Positions 37,164 to 45,699 of a stretch of DNA of 64,000 nucleotides are shown here, in pieces. Position 1 is the first letter of the stretch. The number at the start of each line of letters is the position of its first letter. The DNA lies in the NCBI RefSeq assembly GCF_907163085.1, contig NZ_CAJQTX010000005.1:620001-684000 (forward strand), written 5' to 3'. The DNA is from Candidatus Accumulibacter sp. ACC003 (GTDB lineage: Bacteria > Pseudomonadota > Gammaproteobacteria > Burkholderiales > Rhodocyclaceae). The translations under genes and the position numbers were made by a program. The notes beneath the pieces were generated by a model that saw only the letters and a list, made by a program, of their open reading frames with translations, was not told the DNA's origin and did no database searches.

Positions 37164-37583
37164 ATGGCCCAGGACAACGCCAGGAGCGCGCACACCGATC
37201 GTTTGATTGCCGACGCCGTTCGCCAGCGCCAGACTCGCGAGAGCGGCTATCGCGAGCAGGCCTTGAAAATCTACCCGTGGATCTGTGGTCGCTGCACTCG
37301 CGAGTTCACGCACCTCAACCTGCGCGAGCTGACCGTTCATCACCGCGACCACAACCACGACAACAATCCTGGCGATGGCAGCAACTGGGAGTTGCTCTGC
37401 CTCTATTGCCACGACAACGAACACTCCCGGCAACTTGACGCCGAAGCCGCCCGGCAGGCCGGAATCTCTCAGGGGGGCCCAGCCACGGTGGCGGACAGAG
37501 CCAAGAACACAACACAACAAACAATGCCACGGCAGGTTGCCCACAACGCCGCACACAAAAAGACACAACACACCAAGCGCTGA
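37164..37583 (+). CDS. HNH nuclease-family protein, YajD-like, with abnormal C-terminus
   Basis: Residues 20-95 match YajD closely: SGYREQALKIYPWICGRC, then ELTVHHRDHNHDNNP and WELLCLYCHDNEHS, with zinc cysteine pairs and the HNH histidine. Escherichia coli YajD has 115 residues and ends in a short conserved tail. Here, after about residue 105 (near 37480), the sequence turns into an A/C-rich stretch encoding Thr/Gln/Lys/His, unlike the family. The stop at 37583 is therefore probably not the original one. Function is unknown; nucleases of this type often act on structured DNA. Confidence 0.78.
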   Translation: MAQDNARSAHTDRLIADAVRQRQTRESGYREQALKIYPWICGRCTREFTHLNLRELTVHHRDHNHDNNPGDGSNWELLCLYCHDNEHSRQLDAEAARQAGISQGGPATVADRAKNTTQQTMPRQVAHNAAHKKTQHTKR

Positions 37584-38990
37584 GCGAGCGCCCGCCCGCG
37601 CGTGGCCGCCCGCGTACCGCAGCCCACAGTCCCGCGAAGTCGTTCGTATGCACATACCGCCAAGACAAGCAAAAACAACACAGAAAAAACACAAACCCCC
37701 TCGACACCACAACACCAAATGACCCAAAAATCAGCTTTCGCCTCCTGCCGCTCTCGCTCGGCCTTTACGGTGTGAACTGTTCTTTTCCCGATAGAGGACA
37801 TGACACACAAAAACAGCCAGAAGAGCGAAACCTTGCGTCCAGAACGCGCCTGATTTTCAGAAAGTTAGCAAGATAATCCAGAAAACCCAAATCATGAAGA
37901 CAGACGAAAGAACAAAAAGAGCAACTTTATACAACAATCAACAAAACAATTGCCAGCTGAAGAAAACATCGCACCCCACGAGCAGAAGAACGACCAACAA
38001 TCAGACAACCCTCAAAGGGGGCGCGTCACGACATCACAAGAACTACAGCGCGATACGTCCGGGTCGGCATAGAAGGCCCCACGAGCTACGCAGGAAACTC
38101 GTTCCTGAACGGCGCAACAGGCCAAGAGGAAGCATGCTCAACTCGAAGAAAATGTTGCCGTTCGCAGCCTTGTCGCGGCGCCTTTGGGAGCACAGCATTT
38201 ACGTCGCGGCGCTGAGCCGCGTCCTGGCTCGCAAGCTGACCCGCGTCAATCCCGATGAGGCCGTCGGCGTTGATTCCCGGAATCGGGTCTTCTCTTCGCG
38301 GCGGTTTTTTTCCGAGTGCTGCCCACCGCGCCTGCCGGTTGTGCTGCAGTGGCTGCGCCGGCTGGGCCCAAAAAAAGATAAATATGACAAAAACAAACAA
38401 AACCCACGACCGCAAAAAGCAAAAAACCACAAATATGACGGCCCACCCGCGAATCCCGGGGATAAAACCAACCCCGGCTCCACCCCTGATTGGTTCTTGT
38501 CTCCACTTTCCCCTCCCCGCCACCACGCTCCCCCACTTTTCCCTGCTCCCGACCTACCTGCACGGCCTCGAAGCAGAAAATAGAGAATATAAAGAGCCGT
38601 GTGTGGCCACCCACGTCGCACCGTGGGTCCTCGCCTCCAACCTGTACCCGCCAATACGACCCAACACCAAAAGACACCAGTAATTTTTAACCTTGACCAA
38701 AACTCATTGGACGCCACCGCGCGCCCGCCCCCAAACCATCGTCCACATACACCCCCGAGCGCCACAACCTTGTAAAATAGCAAAACCCCCCCCCAACTTG
38801 GTTAACTTACCAGCCACACCTGCTTCCCCCCCCCCCCCCCCATCCAGATGACCAAGCCTGCACACCCACCGGACCTTACTCAGCCGTTCCCCTTTCGCAT
38901 CTCACTCCGTATAAACCCACTGCGAGAACAGAGGAACATCCACGACAACATGAAAAGGGCACTTGAGCCTCGACCGCTAGCCGCTTTGCC
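37480..38990. other. A/C-rich, indel-riddled region without intact genes
   Basis: From about 37480 the composition shifts to A- and C-rich on the plus strand with many CACAACAC and AAAAACA runs. There are also long homopolymers: 9 C at 38786-38794 and 16 C at 38826-38841. The 3' end of the HNH gene decays into it, and a broken HDOD gene is recognisable inside it. No intact gene was found. Either the DNA is heavily decayed or this is poor-quality or misassembled sequence between good contigs. Confidence 0.7.
38134..38370 (+). pseudogene. Frameshifted HDOD-domain gene fragment
   Basis: From ATG 38134 the frame reads SRRLWEHSIYVAALSRVLARKL, a typical HDOD helix, up to NPDEA. The expected continuation (a helix ending HDIG-like, then FYLLSRAA, then PELL..R, then LLQWL) can be followed only by changing frames several times: SALIPGIGS in frame 3 and VVLQWLRRLG back in frame 1. 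HDOD proteins are signalling scaffolds. At least three indels lie within 120 bases. Confidence 0.6.
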
Positions 38991-39014
38991 GACGCGCCAA
39001 AGGCGTGCGCGACG

Positions 39015-39524
39015 CTACAGTCGGCGGATCTTGTCGAGCAGCGTACTGGTCGATGTCTGGTGGATGAACGGTATCGACAGTACCCGCCCGCCCCAGCCGG
39101 CGACTTCGCCGTTGCCGACAATCTTGTCGACCGGCCAGTCGCCACCCTTGACGAGAACATCGGGGCGGCAATCGAGAATGCGTTGCAGCGGCGTATCTTC
39201 GTCGAACCAGGTGACCAGCGTCACCGCCTCCAGCGCGGCGATGATCGCCAGCCGGTCAGCCAGCGCATTCACCGGGCGATCGTCACCTTTGCCGAGGCGT
39301 TTGACCGAGGCATCCGAGTTCAGCGCGACGACCAGCGCCGCACCACAGGCACGGGCCTGCGCGAGCAGCGTCACATGGCCGCGGTGCAGGATGTCGAAGC
39401 AGCCATTGCTGAACACCAAGGGCCGCGGCACCGCGACAAGCCGGTAGGCGAACTCGCCCGGTGCGATGATCTTGCTTTCAAAAGCGGGCAGGCGGGTGCT
39501 TGCCCGGGCGGTCGAGTCGGCCAT
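39015..39524 (-). CDS. rfaE2: D-glycero-beta-D-manno-heptose 1-phosphate adenylyltransferase
   Basis: This 169-residue single-domain nucleotidyltransferase (HldE C-terminal part) has SNGCFDILHRGHVTLL with the HxGH-type motif, ALNSDASVKRLGKGDDRPVN, and the ending TSTLLDKIRRL. It makes ADP-heptose for LPS core synthesis. In many betaproteobacteria the kinase half (RfaE1) is a separate gene, not in this window. The stop lies at the edge of the damaged A/C-rich region, but the protein ends normally. Confidence 0.93.
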   Translation of the reverse strand: MADSTARASTRLPAFESKIIAPGEFAYRLVAVPRPLVFSNGCFDILHRGHVTLLAQARACGAALVVALNSDASVKRLGKGDDRPVNALADRLAIIAALEAVTLVTWFDEDTPLQRILDCRPDVLVKGGDWPVDKIVGNGEVAGWGGRVLSIPFIHQTSTSTLLDKIRRL

Positions 39525-39865
39525 TAATCAGTCACTCCAATACGCTCTCGGCGTCTTTGCCGTCGCGGCACAGCTCCGATCACTCGGCGATACGCGCCAG
39601 TCTCTCACCAGCCAGCCCGACCGACAAGGCCTGCGCTGCACCGTGGCAACAGCGCTGGCCGCAAGCACTCTGGCGCCGTCCGCCCGTGTACCCTCCGCTC
39701 GATGGCGTGAGCAGTGCGTGCCCGATCACCGGCTGCGATCATCGTCGCCCGTGACCTATCGCACGCAGGGCAATGAGCCGACTCGGTATAATCGCCGCTC
39801 AAACGATCCCCCGGCCTGACAAGCAGGCTGGCGGCACCGGGAAGATTCCCGCTACAGGAGACAAG

Positions 39866-40117
39866 ATGGATACCAAGAGTGAGGTGGTAGCGGTTCTGGA
39901 CGAGGTCTTGAGCCTCAAGGGACGAGCCAGCGAGTTTACCCTGAGCACGCCGTTGCTCGGGGCGATTCCGGAACTCGATTCGATGGCCGTGGTTGCGCTG
40001 ATCACCACCCTCGAAGAACGTTTCGGGTTTACCGTCGATGACGACGAAATCGACGGTTCGGTATTCGCCACGCTGGCCTCGCTGACGGACTTCGTACAAG
40101 GTAAGCTGGCCGCGTAG
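39866..40117 (+). CDS. Acyl carrier protein of the exosortase A (PEP-CTERM) system
   Basis: This 83-residue ACP has the phosphopantetheine serine in ELDSMAVVALI (near residue 39) and an acidic helix ERFGFTVDDDEIDG. ATG 39866 follows CAGGAG. It precedes two hydrolases typical of exosortase A loci by 15 bases. Such ACPs are thought to serve extracellular polysaccharide or PEP-CTERM-associated lipid chemistry. No exosortase gene is in the window. Confidence 0.85.
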   Translation: MDTKSEVVAVLDEVLSLKGRASEFTLSTPLLGAIPELDSMAVVALITTLEERFGFTVDDDEIDGSVFATLASLTDFVQGKLAA

Positions 40118-40132
40118 GCACTGCCGCTCACC

Positions 40133-40954
40133 ATGCCCCTTGAAGCATTCTTCCTGCCGGCTGCGGCAGGCCAGCGCTTTGCCCTGCTGCATACGCCAGA
40201 GGCCTCGGCAACGCCGCGCGGGGCGGTCGTTTACGTAGCCCCGTTTGCCGAGGAACTCAACAAGTCGCGGCGCATGGCGGCCTTGCAGGCGCGCGCGATG
40301 GCTGCCGCCGGCTACCTCGTGTTGCAGATCGACTTGCTGGGCTGTGGCGACAGTTCGGGCGATTTTGCCGACGCCACCTGGGAGGCCTGGTTGGCCGACG
40401 TCAAGCTCGCCAGTGACTGCCTGCAGCAGCGAACGACCGCAGCGCTCTGGCTGTGGGGCCAGCGCGCCGGCTGCCTGTTGGCCAACGAGGCCGCGCAGCG
40501 CCTGGAGCGCCCGGTCAACCTGCTGTTCTGGCAGCCGGTCGTTTCGGGCAAGCAGTTCCTGCAGCAGTTCCTGCGCCTGAAGGTCGCTGCCGAGATGCTT
40601 GGCAGCGACGGCAAGGGCGTCATGGAACGTCTTCGCAGCCAACTGCAACGGGGTGAAGCGGTCGAGGTCGCCGGTTATCTGCTGTCGCCGGCGCTGGCTG
40701 CTGGACTCGCCCAAGCCGAGTTGCTGCTGCCGCACCGCTCCGGCCGTGTCGAATGGATCGAGATCTCCGGCCGGCCCGACGCCAGCCTGTCACCGGCTGC
40801 CGTGGCGCGCCTAACGCAATGGCAGGCGGCCGGCCAGCAAGCCCGTGGAAGGTCGGTGAGCGGTCCGGCGTTCTGGCAGACTGCCGAGATCAGCGAGTGT
40901 CCGGCGCTGCTCGAGGCCAGCATCCAGGCGATGGCCGAGGAACCGCCGCGATGA
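40133..40954 (+). CDS. Exosortase A system-associated hydrolase 2
   Basis: The 273-residue alpha/beta-hydrolase-fold protein has FFLPAAAGQRFALLH at the start, YVAPFAEELNKSRRM, and LQIDLLGCGDSSGDF. The nucleophile elbow reads LWGQRAGCLLA rather than a classic GxSxG, as is common in this family. It is known only from loci with EpsH/exosortase A; the substrate is unknown. It overlaps hydrolase 1 by 4 bases (ATGA). Confidence 0.87.
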   Translation: MPLEAFFLPAAAGQRFALLHTPEASATPRGAVVYVAPFAEELNKSRRMAALQARAMAAAGYLVLQIDLLGCGDSSGDFADATWEAWLADVKLASDCLQQRTTAALWLWGQRAGCLLANEAAQRLERPVNLLFWQPVVSGKQFLQQFLRLKVAAEMLGSDGKGVMERLRSQLQRGEAVEVAGYLLSPALAAGLAQAELLLPHRSGRVEWIEISGRPDASLSPAAVARLTQWQAAGQQARGRSVSGPAFWQTAEISECPALLEASIQAMAEEPPR

Positions 40955-41793
40955 ACGTCGTCGAAGAAGCCCTGCTATTCCCCTGTGCGGGCGAGCTTCT
41001 GCCGGCGATCCTTGCCTGGCCGCAAGCTTTGCACGCGGCGCAGCACGGCGCGGACGACAAGCGCGCAGCGCGGTCGTGTGGAACGGCAGACGCCGCGAGC
41101 GGCAAAGAGCACGCCGGCAACAGCGAGCCGCGCGGCCGTTGCGGCGTGCTGATCGTCGTCGGTGGCCCGCAATATCGGGTCGGCAGTCACCGACAATTCG
41201 TGTTGCTGGCGCGCCGCCTGGCCAGCAAGGCCTACCCGGTGATGCGCTTCGACCACCGCGGCATGGGCGACGCCAGCGGCGAAATGCGCAGCTTCGAGGC
41301 CATTTCGACCGACATCGGCGCCGCCGTCGACGCCTTCCAGCGCGCGTGTCCGACGCTGCAGCGGATCGTTATCTGGGGCCTCTGCGACGCGGCCTCCGCG
41401 GCCTTGTTGTACGTCAACGGCCGCGACGATCCGCGCATCGCCGGCCTGGTCTTGCTCAATCCCTGGGTGCGGTCGCCGGCGAGTTTGGCACAGACGCATA
41501 TCAAACACTATTATGGCCAGCGCCTGCTGCAGGGAGAATTCTGGCGCAAGCTGCTCAGTGGCCGGATGCACGTGCTGCAATCGATCGCCGGTCTGCTCAG
41601 CAGTGCGCTCGCCGCGCGTCGCGCCAGCGCAGGTGCCGCGAACGGAAAAAGTCTCGGCTTCCAGGATCGCATGGCTGAAGGCTGGCGACACTTTCCCGGC
41701 AAGCTGCTGCTGATCCTCAGCGGCCAGGACTACACGCGAACGCTGGCCTTGGCTAGCCCCAGCCTAGAACAGCGTAATGGTGCTAATGCATGA
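40951..41793 (+). CDS. Exosortase A system-associated hydrolase 1, C-terminally truncated
   Basis: The alpha/beta-hydrolase protein begins MNVVEEALLFPCAGELLPAIL and carries VLIVVGGPQYRVGSHRQFVLLAR, RFDHRGMGDASGE and IWGLCDAASAALL, the family motifs. About 35 residues rich in Ala, Gly and charged residues are inserted after residue 27. Homology stops near LLLILSGQDYT (about 41735); the last 16 residues are unrelated and the conserved end is missing. Together with the 5'-truncated gene that follows, this marks a deletion or bad join. Confidence 0.82.
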   Translation: MNVVEEALLFPCAGELLPAILAWPQALHAAQHGADDKRAARSCGTADAASGKEHAGNSEPRGRCGVLIVVGGPQYRVGSHRQFVLLARRLASKAYPVMRFDHRGMGDASGEMRSFEAISTDIGAAVDAFQRACPTLQRIVIWGLCDAASAALLYVNGRDDPRIAGLVLLNPWVRSPASLAQTHIKHYYGQRLLQGEFWRKLLSGRMHVLQSIAGLLSSALAARRASAGAANGKSLGFQDRMAEGWRHFPGKLLLILSGQDYTRTLALASPSLEQRNGANA

Positions 41794-42235
41794 CTATCGA
41801 TAGAACAATACAGCCGGCAAGCACGGCTCCCCTCATTGAGCGAGCCATCCAAATGGATATCCGATCGACCAAACCGCCTGTGGACCGGCGTGCTGAAAAA
41901 CCGGACCTAGCGCAGTCTGGTTCGAAAGCGAACTACTCGTGCTTGACTTTATCCTCACGGGCTGAATAACTAGTATTCTTCTTAAGCCAAGTTATAGGCT
42001 AAGTACGCTCATAAATTACGTAAGCGCTATCCGAAACGTAAGGCCCGGCCGTGGCCCAGCAACCGTGACCGCGCCGGAATGAACGTACTATGTCCTGAAT
42101 AGCATGCAGCCAGTGAAGGCCCAGATGGCGACACAATGACCGGCGGTCAGCTGCCGGTAGAGACGACGCGTGTGAGACATGAACCGCTTGACCGCATGGG
42201 GGGACTACAAGCGAGACACCATAAAATGCAGGACG
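41736..42235. other. Junction region without recognisable gene
   Basis: About 500 bases between two broken genes. GC content is visibly lower than around it (for example ACTAGTATTCTTCTTAAGCC near 41970), with stop codons in all frames. I see no transposase, inverted repeat or tRNA. It may be foreign DNA at a deletion site, an old mobile-element remnant, or an assembly join. Confidence 0.6.
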
Positions 42236-43159
42236 AGCGAGTCCGGCGAGCGCTATTCGTTCCATTTGGCGACCTTCCTGCGGCGAGGCACGCTCACCCA
42301 TACCGTTTTCCACGGCTCGCTGCTCGACCATCAGACCGAGAAGCTCTACACCGCGCAGGCGCGTACCGCCGGCAACCCGTCGGATGGGCGGCGCGACGGC
42401 TTCAGCTTCAGCTTCGGTGACTGGCAACTGCAAGGCGACGGCGCGCAGCACCTGGCGAAAATGGCCGGCAAGGATTTCTCACTCGATCTGCGCATGGACG
42501 ACGCGCTGCCCCCTGTTTTGCATCAGGCGCCAGCAACTCCGGTCGCCGGGCTGCTCGATTTCGGCGCCGCCGGCATGAGCTACTACACCTCGCGGCCGCG
42601 AATGGCCGCGCAGGGCACGTTGACGATTGCCGGCAAGCCGCAGGCCGTACGCGGCGAAGTCTGGTTCGATCATCAATGGGGCGACTTCGAAGCGGCGGAT
42701 TTGCGCTGGAACTGGTTCGCGCTGCAGCTGACCGACGGTGTCGACATCATGCTGTTCGAGCTCTTCGACCGGCAAGGCGGATCGGTGCTGCGTATGGGGA
42801 CGTACGCCAGGGGCGGTACGGTGACCGCCCTCGGTGGCGCCGACTTCGCCGTGAAACCTCGCGGCAGCTGGCAGAGCGCTGCATCGAAGGTAAGCTACCC
42901 GATCAACTGGACGATCAGCGTACCGGCGAAGGGCTTGCAGCTGCAAGTCGATCCGGTCATCCGGGCGAGCGAGTTTGACGCGCGCACGACGACGCTGAAC
43001 GTCTATTGGGAAGGCGCGACAAAGGTGACTGGCTCACACAGCGGCGTCGGTTTCATGGAACTGAGCGGCTACGTGCCGGCGAAGGCGCCGCGAGCGAACG
43101 TTGAGAAGAGTGAAGGCGAAAGGCCGCAGAAGGCGGACCCCGGCCGGCACAAGAAATAG
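42179..43159 (+). pseudogene. 5'-truncated lipocalin-like (AttH/CrtC-family) protein
   Basis: From about residue 25 of this 326-residue frame the sequence matches secreted lipocalin-domain hydrolase-like proteins: YSFHLATFLRRGTL, then GEVWFDHQWGDFE and a C-terminal GVGFMELSGYV. Family members normally start with a signal peptide and an EWWY-type motif some 70-90 residues earlier; neither is present. The first 20 residues are unrelated. The protein would lack export. The basic tail after GYVPAKAPR is low complexity. It may still be expressed, but is probably non-functional. Confidence 0.7.
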
Positions 43160-43239
43160 TGGCACGGGCCCTGGCGGGCGTCCGGCAGGCGAGAAACTTT
43201 GGACGCGGCGCGCGCGCCGTTTTGCCTGCTGACTTGCAG

Positions 43240-43369
43240 GCGCTAACGGTCATGACATGTCGAGATACCCCAGATCATGAAAGTAATGACCGTTTCCCTC
43301 TTCCCCAAGCCCTTCTCCCGCAAGGGGAGACGGGAGTTTCGTGAGTCGCGTACGCGACTTTCACATTAA
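43240..43369 (-). repeat. Dispersed intergenic repeat, copy B (short form)
   Basis: This copy is inverted relative to copy A. It runs from GCGCTAACGGTCATGAC through CGAGATACCCCAG and CCGTTTCCCTC to CGCGTACGCGACTTTCACATTAA. It differs from copy A at few bases and lacks the middle segment of about 80 bases. It lies just before murJ and could influence its transcription. Confidence 0.85.
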
Positions 43370-43411
43370 GATGACGGCCTTCGCGCCCGGGCGGCGCCGC
43401 CCGGATCCGCA

Positions 43412-44950
43412 ATGAATCTCCTGAAAACACTTGCCACGGTCAGCAGCATGACTCTGCTGTCGCGTATCCTCGGCTTTGTCCGCGACTTCGTGATTGCCCG
43501 GACCTTTGGCGCCGGGGCTTTGACCGACGCTTTCTTCGTGGCCTTCAAGCTGCCCAACCTGTTGCGCCGACTGTTTGCCGAAGGTGCGTTCTCGCAAGCC
43601 TTTGTGCCGGTCCTTGGCGAATACAAGAACAAACGCGGCAGCGACGAAACCCGGCAGCTGGTCGACCGGGTGCTCAGCCTGCTGTTGCTCGTCGTCCTGG
43701 CGGTGACCGCCGCCGGCATGGCCGGCGCGTCCTTGCTGGTCTACGTTTCGGCGCCGGGTTTCGCCAGCGACCCGGAGAAGTTTGCGCTGACCGTGCAGCT
43801 GACACGCATCACCTTCCCGTACATTCTCTTCATGTCACTGGTGGCGCTCGCCGGCGGCGTGCTCAATACCTGGAGCCGTTTTGCCGTACCGGCCTTCACG
43901 CCGGTGCTGCTCAACGTCTCCTTTATTCTCATGGCGCTTTTCGCAGCGCCACATTTCGACCCGCCGATTCTGGCATTGGCCTGGGCAGTCTTCCTCGGTG
44001 GCGCCCTGCAGCTGGCCTTTCAGCTGCCGGCGCTGCAGCGCATCGGCATGCTGCCACGATTCTCGTTGAACCTCCACGACGAGGGCGTCCGGCGGATCTT
44101 CCGCTTGATGGCACCGGCCGTTCTCGGCGTTTCGGTGGCGCAGGTGAGCCTACTGCTGAACACGGTCTTCGCGTCGTTCCTGGCTACCGGCAGCGTCTCC
44201 TGGCTGTACTACGCCGACCGCCTGATGGAGTTTCCGGCCGGCTTGCTCGGCGCCGCACTGGGCACCGTCCTCCTCCCTTCGCTGGCCAAATACCATGCCG
44301 CCGAACGACACGACGATTACTCGCAGCTCCTCGACTGGGGCTTGCGGCTGACTTTCCTGCTCGCCGCGCCAGCGGCGCTGGCGCTGGCCATTCTCGCCGT
44401 GCCACTGATCGTGACGCTGTTCCACCACGGCGCGTTCACGGCCACCGACGTCTTCATGACACGCAACGCGCTGCTCGCCTACAGCGTCGGCCTGCTCGGC
44501 CTGATCCTGGTCAAAGTACTGGCGCCGGGTTTCTACGCTCGCCAGAACATTCGCACGCCGGTCAAGATCGCGTTGCTCTCGCTGGTCGTCACGCAAGCGC
44601 TGAACCTGGTGCTGATCGGTTGGCTGCAGCACGCCGGACTGGCGTTGTCCATCGGCCTGGCGGCGACGCTGAACGCCAGCCTGCTTTACATCGGCCTGCG
44701 GCGGCACGCCATTTACACTCCGCAGCCAGGCTGGCCGCTGTTCTACGGCCGGCTGGCCCTGGCCCTGGCGGCGATGGGCGCAGCGCTCTGGCTGACGGCC
44801 GGCGAAGCGAGCGTCTGGCTGGACTGGCGGCTGAGCGAGCGGCTGCTGCGCCTGGCACTGGTTGTCACTTTCGGTGTAGCCGTTTACTTCGCTACACTAT
44901 GGGTCGCGGGCTTTCGCCTGCGCGACTTCAGACGCAGTGCGGCCGAGTAA
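43412..44950 (+). CDS. murJ: Lipid II flippase MurJ
   Basis: This 512-residue polytopic MviN/MurJ protein (about 14 membrane segments) has the N-terminal [19 protein letters not shown], then [24 protein letters not shown] with the functional arginines, and [27 protein letters not shown]. It flips lipid II to the periplasm for peptidoglycan synthesis. The start gives the standard N-terminus. It is followed by the PEBP gene 21 bases later. Confidence 0.96.
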   Translation: MNLLKTLATVSSMTLLSRILGFVRDFVIARTFGAGALTDAFFVAFKLPNLLRRLFAEGAFSQAFVPVLGEYKNKRGSDETRQLVDRVLSLLLLVVLAVTAAGMAGASLLVYVSAPGFASDPEKFALTVQLTRITFPYILFMSLVALAGGVLNTWSRFAVPAFTPVLLNVSFILMALFAAPHFDPPILALAWAVFLGGALQLAFQLPALQRIGMLPRFSLNLHDEGVRRIFRLMAPAVLGVSVAQVSLLLNTVFASFLATGSVSWLYYADRLMEFPAGLLGAALGTVLLPSLAKYHAAERHDDYSQLLDWGLRLTFLLAAPAALALAILAVPLIVTLFHHGAFTATDVFMTRNALLAYSVGLLGLILVKVLAPGFYARQNIRTPVKIALLSLVVTQALNLVLIGWLQHAGLALSIGLAATLNASLLYIGLRRHAIYTPQPGWPLFYGRLALALAAMGAALWLTAGEASVWLDWRLSERLLRLALVVTFGVAVYFATLWVAGFRLRDFRRSAAE

Positions 44951-44971
44951 TCAATCAGGAGAGGAGCAACG

Positions 44972-45610
44972 ATGGAATTGACCAGCAGCAGTTTCAATGA
45001 CGGCCAGCAGATCCCCGGTGACTTTGCCTTCGGCATCGTCGATCCCGCACACCATGTTGGCCTGGGCCAAAACCGCAACCCGCAGCTGGCGTGGCGCGAC
45101 GCGCCGGCGGGCACGCAATCCTTTGCCTTGATCTGCCACGATCCGGACGTCCCGAGCCAGGGTGACGACGTCAATCAAGAAGACCGCACGGTGCCGGCAT
45201 CGCTGCCGCGGGTTGATTTCTTCCACTGGGTGCTGTTTGATCTGCCGGCGACGCTGAGCGAAGTCGGCGACGGCGAATTTTCCAGCGATGTGACGGCACG
45301 CGGCAAACCGGGACCGCACGCCCCGCACGACGCACGGCAGGGGATCAATGACTACACCGCCTGGTTTGACGGCGACAACGACATGCGCGGCGACTACTAC
45401 GGTTACGATGGTCCGTGCCCGCCGTGGAACGACGAAATCGTCCACCACTACGTGTTCACCGTTTTCGCGCTCGACGTCGCGCGGCTGGACGTCGACGGCA
45501 AGCTGGGTGGCCAGCAGGTCCGTGCGGCAATGCAGGGACACGTCCTGGCGCAGGCGAGCCTGAGCGGAACCTACACGCTCAATCCGTCGCTGATCGCCGC
45601 TGCCGAGTAA
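44972..45610 (+). CDS. YbhB/YbcL-family (PEBP-like) protein
   Basis: This 212-residue cytosolic protein of the phosphatidylethanolamine-binding fold has NPQLAWRDAPAGTQSFALICHDPDVP, FFHWVLFDLP and GPCPPWNDEIVHHYVFTVFALD. Bacterial members bind small ligands; a precise role is not established. An insert (about 55-85) is longer than in E. coli YbhB. GGAGAGGAG precedes the start. A strong terminator follows. Confidence 0.88.
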   Translation: MELTSSSFNDGQQIPGDFAFGIVDPAHHVGLGQNRNPQLAWRDAPAGTQSFALICHDPDVPSQGDDVNQEDRTVPASLPRVDFFHWVLFDLPATLSEVGDGEFSSDVTARGKPGPHAPHDARQGINDYTAWFDGDNDMRGDYYGYDGPCPPWNDEIVHHYVFTVFALDVARLDVDGKLGGQQVRAAMQGHVLAQASLSGTYTLNPSLIAAAE

Positions 45611-45634
45611 AGCTTCTCGGCCGGGGGCTACTGA

Positions 45635-45668
45635 CGAAAAAAAGGCCGCTGCTGCGGCCTTTTTTTCG
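45635..45668. terminator. Bidirectional intrinsic terminator
   Basis: CGAAAAAAAGGCCGC and GCGGCCTTTTTTTCG are perfect inverted repeats of 15 bases around a TGCT loop. With an A-run before and a T-run after, it terminates both the plus-strand PEBP gene and the minus-strand hppA gene. Confidence 0.95.
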
Positions 45669-45699
45669 AACAGCGCGGCGACCATCCGCCGCCTGGCGA

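Noticed and set aside
39605..40735. Long minus-strand frame opposite the ACP and hydrolase genes
   Set aside because: Shadow frame of high-GC genes; the plus-strand products have clear family motifs.
41999..42451. Minus-strand open frame across the junction region
   Set aside because: Most of it is antisense to the lipocalin-like gene; the remaining part shows no family I recognise.
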